In this document: positions 12,569 through 22,509 of the stretch, piece after piece | Numbering within the stretch: the first letter of the stretch is position 1 | How the letters are laid out: each line of letters starts with the position of its first letter | Assembly: GCA_030562195.1 (NCBI GenBank) | Contig: JAUJPP010000007.1 | Span: 21,511,769-21,575,768, forward strand | DNA length: 64,000 bases | DNA from: Nipponacmea schrenckii | Taxonomy: Eukaryota > Mollusca > Gastropoda > Lottiidae | Direction of reading: 5' to 3' | Notes under the pieces: model-generated | What the model was told of the DNA's origin: nothing | The model's database searches: none | What the model saw: only the letters and a program-made list of their open reading frames with translations | Translations under genes and position numbers: made by a program

Positions 12569-14458
12569 ATCAAATACAAAAACATAATCCTTGAACGACA
12601 TTTAGAAGTATCACAGCACATTAATAGACAACAATTATTATGGATATAGACTTCTATTTATTAATTCAAACACAACGTTTCATTACACATACAGGTAACG
12701 TTATCAAGTGATAAACCATAACAAGGTACAATAACTATATATGTATATCTTGGAAGCCAAACTTAACAACTCAGTAAAACAAACTTGATTATAAGGGATT
12801 ACCAATGATTAAAGGTGCTCCGTTAAATAATTATAAGATCAAATAGATTAACAGCAATGTAGATTAGAGCACATTATGATTGGATGGACAGCAATAACAG
12901 TAAGGCTGGATGAGCTAGTGAATGAGGATTATTAATTACTACAAGAATCATACAATTTCCCAACAGTCGCTTATGTAGTGGCCAGTATCTCTGTTCATGT
13001 TTGGTTTTCATTTCTCTTAATTTCAATGGCTTCTCTGATGGTTCTATTTTTCCATTTTGGGAGATTAGTAGCTAATATAGTGGGTTTAGACCAATTTATA
13101 CTGTGGGTCGGGTTATTTTTTATATGTTCTGCAATGGCTGATTTAAGATATTCCCCTTTCTGTGTCGCTGTTTTATGCTCTTTCATTCTGACATACTGCT
13201 GGTATAGAAAAGTTGATGATGTGTTCACCATGATTAACCCTCAGAATGACCCGCTCATACTACTTCATCATCTGAATTCCATAGAACCTAGGATTCAATT
13301 CACTATGGAAAGAGAAGATGAAGAGCAGAAATTACCATTCTTGGATATACATATCAAAAGAAGAGAAGAACTCAACACTACAGTTTACCGAAAGCCGACC
13401 CATACAGACCAATATGTTAATAACCAATCCAATCATCACCGTCAAATTAAAACAGGCATAATAACAACCTTAACCAGAAGAGCAAAAGTTATTTGCAACA
13501 ATGAAGAAAACTTAAGAACTGAAATTAATCACATCAGGAAAGCATTAATTACCAATAATGACTACCCACAGAAACTAGTTGACAGAACGATTAAGCAGAC
13601 CCTGACTCATACCTGCAAGCCACCACAATCCATAAAGAACGCCAGACCTTTAACTATTAAGATCCCGTTAATTGGCCCGCTCAGTTACCAGATCAAACGG
13701 TTTATCCAGAGGGAAACTGATATAGACGTCACATTCAGCAGTGGTAAAACCCTACAGACATTACTTAAAGCCAATGGCCGATTAGGTAAACCAACCTCAG
13801 ACCCTCGAGATATTGTATATGAAGTACATTGCAGCTGTAATGGAAGCTATATTGGGGAGACATCCAGACCATTATCTGTCAGAATGAAAGAGCATAAAAC
13901 AGCGACACAGAAAGGGGAATATCTTAAATCAGCCATTGCAGAACATATAAAAAATAACCCGACCCACAGTATAAATTGGTCTAAACCCACTATATTAGCT
14001 ACTAATCTCCCAAAATGGAAAAATAGAACCATCAGAGAAGCCATTGAAATTAAGAGAAATAAACCAAACATGAACAGAGATACTGGCCACTACATAAGCG
14101 ACTGTTGGGAAATTGTATGATTCTTGTAGTAATTAATAATCCTCATTCACTAGCTCATCCAGCCTTACTGTTATTGCTGTCCATCCAATCATAATGTGCT
14201 CTAATCTACATTGCTGTTAATCTATTTGATCTTATAATTATTTAACGGAGCACCTTTAATCATTGGTAATCCCTTATAATCAAGTTTGTTTTACTGAGTT
14301 GTTAAGTTTGGCTTCCAAGATATACATATATAGTTATTGTACCTTGTTATGGTTTATCACTTGATAACGTTACCTGTATGTGTAATGAAACGTTGTGTTT
14401 GAATTAATAAATAGAAGTCTATATCCATAATAATTGTTGTCTATCAAATACAAAAACA
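12569..14458 (+). mobile_element. Penelope-like element with inverted pseudo-LTR
   Basis: The 16-bp direct repeat ATCAAATACAAAAACA flanks the element at 12569-12584 and 14443-14458 and is read as the target duplication. Inside, the left arm 12626-13193 is a near-perfect inverted copy of the right arm 13877-14442, about 566 bp each with few mismatches. A roughly 41-bp extension (12585-12625) lies outside the left arm. The unique centre carries the RT C-terminal part and the right arm carries the GIY-YIG domain. Inverted or partial terminal copies ('pseudo-LTRs') with a short extension are a known habit of Penelope-like elements. The near-identity of the arms and the open frame suggest a young insertion. 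It is 5'-truncated relative to a full element. Confidence 0.85.
12978..14120 (+). CDS. Penelope-like RT tail plus GIY-YIG endonuclease (partial)
   Basis: An uninterrupted 380-codon frame. Residues 1 to about 72 are antisense readings of the left inverted arm and not real protein. The genuine fragment starts at about 13194. The RT catalytic motif KVDDVF lies at residues 78-83 (Asp80, Asp81), followed by the LPFLDI segment and a helical RT thumb/linker. Residues about 278-306 form the start of a GIY-YIG nuclease: a DIVY motif, a CSC pair, YIGET and the catalytic-type Arg in VRMKEH. The later glutamate is probably in REAIEI. In intact Penelope-like elements RT copies RNA and GIY-YIG nicks the target. 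Here the RT fingers and most of the palm are missing, so this copy cannot be autonomous. The frame stays open to a stop at 14118-14120. Confidence 0.85.
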   Translation: MASISVHVWFSFLLISMASLMVLFFHFGRLVANIVGLDQFILWVGLFFICSAMADLRYSPFCVAVLCSFILTYCWYRKVDDVFTMINPQNDPLILLHHLNSIEPRIQFTMEREDEEQKLPFLDIHIKRREELNTTVYRKPTHTDQYVNNQSNHHRQIKTGIITTLTRRAKVICNNEENLRTEINHIRKALITNNDYPQKLVDRTIKQTLTHTCKPPQSIKNARPLTIKIPLIGPLSYQIKRFIQRETDIDVTFSSGKTLQTLLKANGRLGKPTSDPRDIVYEVHCSCNGSYIGETSRPLSVRMKEHKTATQKGEYLKSAIAEHIKNNPTHSINWSKPTILATNLPKWKNRTIREAIEIKRNKPNMNRDTGHYISDCWEIV

Positions 14459-15291
14459 GTTCAGTATAATTTTTTTTTTTTTTAAGAAAAGATTTTTTAA
14501 TTTCAAGAAATATTTTATTGGTGGTAAAAAGTGGTACAAATGGTCTCGGATATATTTTTTTTTTTAAATGGAACCAGTCTAATATTTGAACAAAATTTTA
14601 TTGGGGGTAAATAGTGGGCGAATGTTGTGTAGAGTGTCGAGTTTTTTTTTAAAAAAAGACACCGTATAAAGAATGGTTTAATTATACTGTGTATCACGTA
14701 ATTTAATGTTAACAAAATGTGTGATCGTTAAAAAGAAATTGCAAATATTCAAATTGAGAAAAATTAATGACATTAAATGTTTTCACATTTTATCTTTTGG
14801 TTTATGTGATCAGGACATTTTGATATTTTAATTTAAAAAATTTCTTTATTTTGTTCATGATCTAAGATCGAGTTTGTTTCTACACCTGGTTATCTTGTGC
14901 TTAAGGAGAAATCAATGGTCATGTGCTAAAGTGCTTCTGATAATCATTTTTGCTATTAGTTTATTTGATTAGATAATTTTTGTTTCCAAATAGACATAGT
15001 TGACAATGCATCAAACCATATATAGTTTTAAATTAATTAATTTTACTGTATCATTACCTATTGACAACCATTATATTTGTGTCTCCTGAATAACCATTTC
15101 AGACCTAAAGTATTATCTATGTCGTGTTCAAAAGTCATTTCATTACGATTCTCTTAGATATTAGTTTTAATTTAAAGTCAAACGAAATATAATGGAAATG
15201 TTGAATATTAGTAAATATATTTTCATTACCAAAAGTATTTTATGTTATCACATATTGCACTGCATCAGCGAATATTCACTTTAAGGTGTTG
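14459..15291. other. AT-rich noncoding stretch
   Basis: No gene seen. T-rich runs (for example 14470-14482) and scattered AT tracts only. Confidence 0.4.
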
Positions 15292-15400
15292 GCTGTCATT
15301 CTGTCAAAAGTTTTTTTGAGTGTTTTGAATTATTGCCCTTGACTTGTCAAAACGTGTCAATATTGGCTTTCAAATGAGATAGAGACTACAGTTAGCACAA
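15292..15400 (+). repeat. Pearl/HINE-like core fragment (type II)
   Basis: A single isolated core unit is readable: GGCTGTCATTCTGTCAAAAG, TTTTGAATTATTGCCCTTGACTTG and AGATAGAGACTACAG. No element ends are present. Confidence 0.5.
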
Positions 15401-15815
15401 CCATTTTATTTGTGTCTCCTCTATCTCAATTACCCCCATTTCTAAGAATAAAACACAGATGATGTGAACTCTCTTAATGACTAAAATATGGGTTAAACAT
15501 TTGAAATCTGAGTTACTATACACTAGATTATAAATGAATATTATAAAAAGGTCTACAAATGGTAATGAATAACAAAATGATGCAATAAGAAGTAAAGAAA
15601 AAAAATATGTCAGCTAAAACAACGATAAAAACCCTTCCTCGTCTTTTTTCAAAGCCATCTAGCAATGCTGAAACCTGTTTCCCAATATGCAGTGAAATCT
15701 CAGATATTGGCCAAATGGAGAAGGAAAAGGGTTTAGGAAGGAAAATAAATGGTATCAAACACTTTCTTGAAGGATGTGAATTTTACTCCTTATATAGACA
15801 CAAGGTTTACATGAG
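15401..15815. other. Unassigned stretch
   Basis: Overlapping open frames of about 75 codons exist on both strands around 15528-15834 with no family resemblance. Opposite-strand mirroring suggests composition rather than coding. Nothing else seen. Confidence 0.35.
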
Positions 15816-16871
15816 TTTTTATACACCCACATGAAATGGGGGGCGTATATTGTCGTCACCCACATCCGTCCGTCCGTCCGTCCACAATTGCTCGTAAACA
15901 CTCTACAAGGTGTAATTCTTGACAGATTTAGATGAAACTTTATATTAGTGTTTATGATCACGCAAGGATGAACCCAATTGAAAATCAGCGAAATCGGAAA
16001 AAATTTAGTATGAGTTCTTGCCCTTGTTCTTGAATGGCTCGTAAACACTCTACAATGTGCAATTCTTGACTGATTTTGATGAAACTTGGTGTGAGAGTAT
16101 GTTATAACTCAAGGATAAACCCTATTGAAAATCAGCGAAATCGAAAAACATTTAGTATGAGTTATTGCCCTTGTTCTTGAAAACGCGTTCAATTTTAGCT
16201 TGTAAACACACTTGAGAGAACAATTTTTAATGAAACATGGCCTGAGTATTTGTTATCACCCAAGGATGAAGCCTATTGAAAAAAATTGAAAAAAAATTAA
16301 TATCAGTTATTGCCCTTGTTTTTGAAAACGCGTTCAATATTTTGCTTGTAAAGCACAGTTATTGACCGATTTTGATGAAACTTGCTGAAATTATTTAATA
16401 TCACCCAAGGATGAACCCTTCTGAAAATAGCACATATTGAAATATATTTAATTTCGAATTATTGCCCTTGTTCTATAAAATGTGTTGGATTTTTGCCTTG
16501 TAAACACTCTACAAGTCACAATTCTTGAGCGACTTTGACGTAACTTGGAATGAGTATTTGTAATCACCTAAGGATGAACCGTATTGAAATTAAGTTAAAT
16601 GGAAAAATATTTAGTATCAGTTATTGCCTTTGTGTTTGAAAACGCGTTCAATTTTAGCTTGTATGCACTCTAGAAAGAACAATTCTTAATGGATTTTGAT
16701 AAAACTTGGCTTGAGTATTTGTTTTTACCCAAAGATGAACCCTTTTGAAAATCAAATAAATCTAAATATATTTAGTGTCAGTTACTGCCCTTGTGTTTGA
16801 AAACAGTTTAACTATTTGGCTTATAAACACTCTAGAAGACACAATTCATGACCAATGTTGAAAAACCTCAC

Positions 16872-17160
16872 CACACTACAAGCTTCAAATTTGTAGTGAG
16901 AGTATACATTTTGAATGTGATTAGATTCAAGTCCAAAAAATGAGATGAGCGTGGCACATCGGGTAAATTGGCATTTTACCATTTATATGGGTCAGCCAAT
17001 TATGTTTGCAGGAAATGACGTTTTTCAAAAAATACTTTGCACGCAGATACCTCGTTACTTTGGCCAGTTTATCCTACAAAATCATAGTTTCGGCCTGTTT
17101 GTTGCAATTTTGCGACGATAGCAAAGTCCCACTCTGTGCCATAATTGGCTCTAGTTGTCT
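16872..17160. other. Unrelated block inside a pearl-like array
   Basis: The block begins next to a hairpin (CACTACAA at 16874-16881 pairing with TTGTAGTG at 16891-16898) and ends just before CTTTGTTCTTGAAAAC, where the repeat resumes. Part of one core unit is missing, so this is a replacement or a small insertion with deletion. No matching copy was seen elsewhere in the window and no coding is evident. Confidence 0.5.
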
Positions 17161-17576
17161 TTGTTCTTGAAAACACATTCAATTTTAGTTTGAAAACACT
17201 CTAGAAAGAACAATTTTGAATGGATTTTGATGAAACTTGGCTTTAGTATTTGTTTTCTCCCAAGGATGAACCCTATTGAAAATCAGATAAACCGAAAAAT
17301 ATTTAGTGCCATGTTTTTGAAAACGCTTTAAACTTTTGGCTTGTGAACGCACATTCATTTTTTTGCTATAATTGTTTGATATCACCCAAGGAAGATCCCT
17401 ATTAAAAATTTCAAAATATTATTAAGGGTGAACCCTATTGCAAATCATAAAAATACCGAAAAATATTTAATAAGTTGTTATTAGGTACTATTCCTGACAT
17501 TTTTTAATGAAACTAGAGACCCGAGAAAATAAGTATATGGCGGAAGGTTGAATATTTCAGTCCACCAATTGTTACC

Positions 17577-18990
17577 TTAGGGAACACCAAATGGATTGAT
17601 TGGTCGACGGATTCGCCGCACGGAAATAATCAAAGATAGATTTTTTTTTTTTTGAAAAAAATATTGCCGCACGTAATTTTCTGTCTCAAAATCCGACGAC
17701 CAAAAACCATGTTTTTTGTGGTACTTGATTGCTAAATTCAATGTTATTTAGTTTTTTGGGTTTTTTTTCTTATCGTCATCTAAAGAAATATGTCCCTTCT
17801 CGTGTGTGCAAAGAGGTATTAATCTTTATCATTTAATGTATTATACTTCTATTCTTGTGTATTAACTAGACAACTCGCCCACCGGAAACCCGATCAATTG
17901 GACCTCGAAGAATGACTTTACATTGTTTTCTTAGACAATTCGACCTAGAGATGTTCCCGACCACATGATAAAGATTGTCTTAGATATAACAAGGTCGTTC
18001 AGGGTCCGAATAAATTTATTTTTTTGCATGGCAGTGTTTTGCTCTAGAGAACAAAATTGGATAGCAATTTAGAATTTGTGGAGCAGTTTGTCTGAGAATA
18101 ACAAAACGTTGACAAAACAGAGACACCTTAATTTTTAGTGCTAAAATGTTTATTCTAAGATATTGTCTCTACCTTACTGAGGCTTGCATGAAAAATATTT
18201 ATGTATTTCTTTAATATGGGCTTTTAGTGATTTGTACAAATCGAAGCAGCTTGAATAAATAATTTCTGAACTGTCAGAAATGTTGAAGGCCATCACGTGA
18301 ACAGTGCATATTTACGAGAATCTGCGAGGTGGTTGCATTTGATTTTTGCTCCCGGGATGACACCTTCACTATGACTTGAATAGAAAACGACACTCATCGA
18401 ATATGCCCAAAAGTCCAAACAAACAATCAAACAAGTGCAATACTATTCATAAAATGTGCCGGCAAAGTAAATTTCGTTACTCGGGCACTGGACAAGTAGT
18501 TTATTTCCAAATCTTTCATTAATTCGAAAATCGTATGTATCGCTAAAAATACTGCACTTCTGCACGAAAAATACATCGCTTTGTATCGATGTGATACGGC
18601 TTATTTCGAACCCTGCCGTATTAACTGCATGATCAAACGCATATTCTGGTCTGACCGGAGGTGATTCTATTACTGACTAAGAAAATGAATAACGGATAAA
18701 CATTAATCTTGGGTTTCGTTTCATGTAGAGCTGATTTTATTGGCTCTTGGTAATATTTTAGTTTAATGTTTTAGATTTTGTTTCTTGAATTATACACTAT
18801 TAAAGAACACACAGAACAAACATGTTTACAAAAAATAAATAAATATAAAATCGCGTGTATTTTGACGCACTATATCCACAGAGCAAAATTAATCAATATA
18901 AAAAAAAAAAATAAAAAAAAATTTGCTCGCTCGCTCCCTTTTTTCCAGCTGAAAATCCGTAGACCAATTGTTCTGTTTGGTGTGGCCTTA
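17577..18990. mobile_element. TTA-flanked DNA transposon, non-coding (Harbinger-like)
   Basis: The 1408-bp element (17580-18987) is flanked by TTA at 17577-17579 and 18988-18990. Its ends are imperfect inverted repeats: GGGAACACCAAATGGATTGA followed by TTGGTCGACGGATT on the left, and, reverse complemented on the right, GGCCACACCAAACAGAACAA followed by TTGGTCTACGGATT. Removing it and one TTA restores ACCTTACTGAAA, the usual sequence of the surrounding repeat. Three-base TWA duplications are typical of PIF/Harbinger transposons, so that superfamily is inferred. I found no transposase-like frame, so it is probably non-autonomous. A poly-A-rich stretch and CTCGCTCGCTCC lie near the right end. Confidence 0.75.
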
Positions 18991-19055
18991 CTGAAATTTT
19001 TTTATTCAAAATCAATGCTGCCAGTGGGCGTATATTACCTTGACTGGCAAGCTAT

Positions 19056-19605
19056 CTTTTAAGAAATTACTGCACTACATAAAATGCATTTGTGTTTTTC
19101 ATAATATTTATTTATATAGCTTAAAATTTTTATCAGGAAAATTTATTGGAATGACAATTTCATGAATTATATTACCTGTCAAAAGTTTGATCCATCCACA
19201 AATGTATGAAAAAATTACAGACTTGATTTATTCTCTCAATCTATCTTACATAATACTCTTTCGCAAAAGTTTTTTTTTATTGTTGTTGCACTGGGAAATA
19301 ACTATAACTAGAAACTTTTACTCCTGGAGGTGGATTTCATAGAGATAATTGGCAGTGCAAAACCAGAAAGTTATCTAGATAAGAATGTCAATATCTCTGC
19401 TAGATACTTAAATAGCAAGAAACAGTAATAAATAAACAGAAAATAATATTGTTAGCTAAAACAACTATTCAGATATAATTGCATCGTGAATGTAAAACTG
19501 AATGAACCTTTTCTATTTGGATATAACAGAATTCGATAATCCAGTTTTGCAGTACGAAAGAGGTTTAATCCTGTATTCAACTTTCTTTTCATACATAAAT
19601 GAATA
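19056..19605. other. AT-rich noncoding stretch
   Basis: No gene, exon or repeat recognised. Confidence 0.4.
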
Positions 19606-19609
19606 TTTC

Positions 19610-20030
19610 AACACTATTGATTATATACTACATTAGTAAACATATCTTATAAAGTATATCTTACATATAAACTACATTAGTAACTATATACTACATTAGT
19701 AACTATATACTACATTAGTAACTATATACTACATTAGTAAACATATCTTATAAAGTATATCTTACATATAAACTACATTAGTAACTATATACTACATTAG
19801 TAACTATATACTACATTGGTAACTATATACTACATTAGTAACTATATCCTACATTAGTAAGTATATACTACATTAGTAAGTATATACTACATTAGTAACT
19901 ATATCCTACATTAGTAACTATATCCTACATTAGTAAGTATATACTACATTAGTAAGTATATACTACATTAGTAACTATATCCTACATTATTAATTATATC
20001 CTATATTACTAAGTATATCTTACATTTATA
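19610..20030. repeat. 19-bp minisatellite with higher-order units
   Basis: A run of about 20 units of TACATTAGTAACTATATAC and close variants (AAGTATATAC, AACTATATCC). Near its start a block of about 100 bp that includes ACATATCTTATAAAGTATATC is repeated in tandem (from about 19639 and again from about 19740), which shows unequal exchange at two scales. No coding. Confidence 0.9.
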
Positions 20031-21709
20031 TTGTTATGTTGTATTGTATATTATACTATACTATATGTTTTCTATTTCTATTGCCCCTAGAATCACTTTC
20101 AAAATCAATTAAAAAATTTCAGTTTTAGGCACATGAAACATTTGAAATTAGTCATAAACTTTTTACATGACAATTTAATAAAAAAATTAATCAAACCTTA
20201 TGATAAGCTGGGATCAGTGGTGACCTGTGTCAGATCTTTTGGGAACAGTTACCACTGATGATTGATTTGATTGCTTCATTTGACAGATTCTGCCAGCATT
20301 AAAATGTTTTCTCTTGTCATATACGCATTTCATATGCAACACAATATAAGCTTATATAATAAATAATGTTAAAGAAGGGTTCCCTTATTTTCATATATAT
20401 ATAGTGCAGACTTGCAGTTAGAGTTCAGCAGCTTAGTCGACTAAGCAGGTGGAATTTTAGCCGAATTAGTGTCTGATCAATATCTGGTTCTTAATGACTT
20501 GCTTTAAATTTCTCATAGTTTTTTAACACCTATTTGGCTTTTCAATGAAAACAACTGTATTGAATTGTTAAGTAGGCTACCAGTATATTAGCAGTTATAT
20601 TATTATTATTAACACAACCTTGACTTTAAAATATAGAATAAAAATAATGGTGTATTTAACATACTTCTAGATGTCATAAATGTCATATTGCAATAAAGAA
20701 GATTAACTTATTTCAACTCACATACATGAAATTTTCTTCTGTATGCCTCTTAGCATTACTACGTTTTTCAGCTGCTCCAGATGATAAAATAAAATATAAA
20801 AAATAAGTGAATTTTAAGACAATCGTGATCTTAACTATTGTTGAATTACAGATGAGTCTGTTGGAAATGAACAGCAGACTGTCAAGTGCTAAAATTCTTT
20901 GAAAAAAAAATTAATTTGAAAAATACTGAAAAAATATTGTTTTTTGTGTTCCAATATATTTTCTGCTTCTTTCTGCTTTAATTACTTCGTCTAAAACAAC
21001 GATTTTTTAAATAGACTCAGATATGCAAGTATATCCAACATAATTTTTTTTTTGAGGTCAGGGCATGTTGCTCAAATATGTTTCTAAGTTTCTAATGTCT
21101 AAATTTTAATATAAAATATTTGAAAGTAATTCACTTAAAATATTTAAAAACTATCCTTATTTAGTTTTAACCTTGAATTAACCATAAAAAAATTAATTTT
21201 ATTTCTTTAATTAGCTGTTAATTTGTCATGGAGTGTTGTACAGGCTGGCACAATGACTAATGATAACAGGAATGTGCGTAGCACACATGGTATCACTACG
21301 CCAAGCCCCGTGTGCAATATTTAAAACCCAAAGACACCTGTGCGGTTCTACTTTTATTACATACTACTGCGGTTACTGTTTTAATTGGAGTGAAAATGTA
21401 TTTTTAAATTTGACGTATTTTATTTATAACTCCTAGGTGTTTGGCCTACTTCGCTGTTGGATTCCCCCTGGAATGTTATATTAAAAACATAAGATGACGT
21501 CACTGGGAGTTCCCTCTAACCTACTCGGCTCAACTTGTACATGTGACTTGACAAAAAGGGATTAAAGACATTAAAGTCAGTGGAAATTATAGCCCATGGG
21601 TGGTTGGACCGGCTTCAAAATATGGTTTAATGGTAATTTATTGTCATTTGCATTATTTTAAGTTGGCACTGCTGCTGGGAAATTGCTAAGCGACATGGCT
21701 TTTGAAAAC
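20031..21709. other. AT-rich noncoding stretch
   Basis: No gene seen. A short hairpin pairs ATCAGTGGT (20213-20221) with ACCACTGAT (20251-20259). A somewhat less AT-rich patch lies near 21240-21600 without recognisable content. Confidence 0.4.
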
Positions 21710-22509
21710 AAAGATAGCTTGCCAGGCAAGGTAATATACGCCCACTGGCAGCATTGATTTTGAATAAGAAATAAAATATACATATACTTCTTTTCAAAAG
21801 CAATAATTGATATTAAACATTTTAAGATTTATCTGATTTTTAATAGGGTTCATCCTTAGGTGATTCCACATACTCATGCCAAGTTCCATTTAAATCAGTC
21901 AAGAAATAAAGTGTTTATGAGCCAAAAAATCGAAATTGAAAGAATAAGGGCAATCAAATATTACGTGATATTTCTTGTTTTCAATAGGGTTCATCCTTGA
22001 GTGATAATTAACAATTTCAGCAAATTTTGTCAAATTCTGTAAATCATTGTGCCTTCTAGATTTAAATGGTTTTCAATAGGCTTCATCCTTGGGTGATAGC
22101 AAATACTCAAGCCAAGTTTCATCAAAATCCAATAAGAATTGTTCTCTCAAGAGTGTTTACAAGATAAAATTGAACGCGTTTTCAAGAACAAGGGCAATAA
22201 CTCATACTAAATGTTTTTTGATTTCGCTGATTTTCAATAGGGTTTATCCTTGAGTTATAACATACTCTCACACCAAGTTTCATCAAAATCAGGCAAGAAT
22301 TGCACATTGTAGAGTGTTTACGAGCCATTCAAGAACAAGGGCAAAAACTCATACTAATTTTTTTCCAATTTCGCTGATTTTAAATAGGATTCATCCTTGA
22401 GTGATCATAAACACTCATATAAAGTTTCAATTAAATATGTCAAGAATTGCACCTTGTAGAGTGTTTACGAGCAATTGTGGACGGACGGACGGATGTGGGT
22501 GACGACAAT
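21710..22509 (-). mobile_element. Pearl/HINE-like element, type I, minus strand
   Basis: Read on the minus strand, the 3' hairpin end (AGATAGCTTGCCAGGCAAGG on the plus strand at 21711) comes first, followed by the GCCCACTGGCAGC signature. Type I core units follow, then the GGAC microsatellite at 22480-22494. The element stops at GACGACAAT, short of its usual start, where it abuts the 3' end of the next copy. Confidence 0.75.

Larger units (their letters stand above)
15816..19055 (+). mobile_element. Pearl/HINE-like element, type I, with two interruptions
   Basis: It starts in a T-run followed by ATACACCCACATG. A CCGT microsatellite follows at about 15865-15885, then type I units to about 16870 and again from 17161 to 17576. 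It ends with CCAGTGGGCGTATATTACC and a slightly altered hairpin (CTTGACTGGCAAG), then CTAT at 19052-19055. An unrelated block of about 290 bp breaks one unit at 16872-17160, and a 1.4-kb element with TTA target duplication sits at 17580-18987 close to the 3' end. Confidence 0.75.

Noticed and set aside
12978..13193. Apparent N-terminal hydrophobic protein domain of about 72 residues
   Set aside because: It is the antisense reading of the inverted arm; the same peptide appears on the minus strand at 13847-14071 opposite the real GIY-YIG frame.
15528..15834. Opposing 75-codon frames as possible exons
   Set aside because: No splice signals fit, both strands are open at once, and no domain is recognisable.
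19610..20030. CRISPR-like regular repeats
   Set aside because: Units are contiguous without unique spacers and the context is animal; this is a minisatellite.
20213..20259. 9-bp hairpin as a possible regulatory or RNA structure
   Set aside because: The stem is short and isolated; expected by chance in a window of this size.
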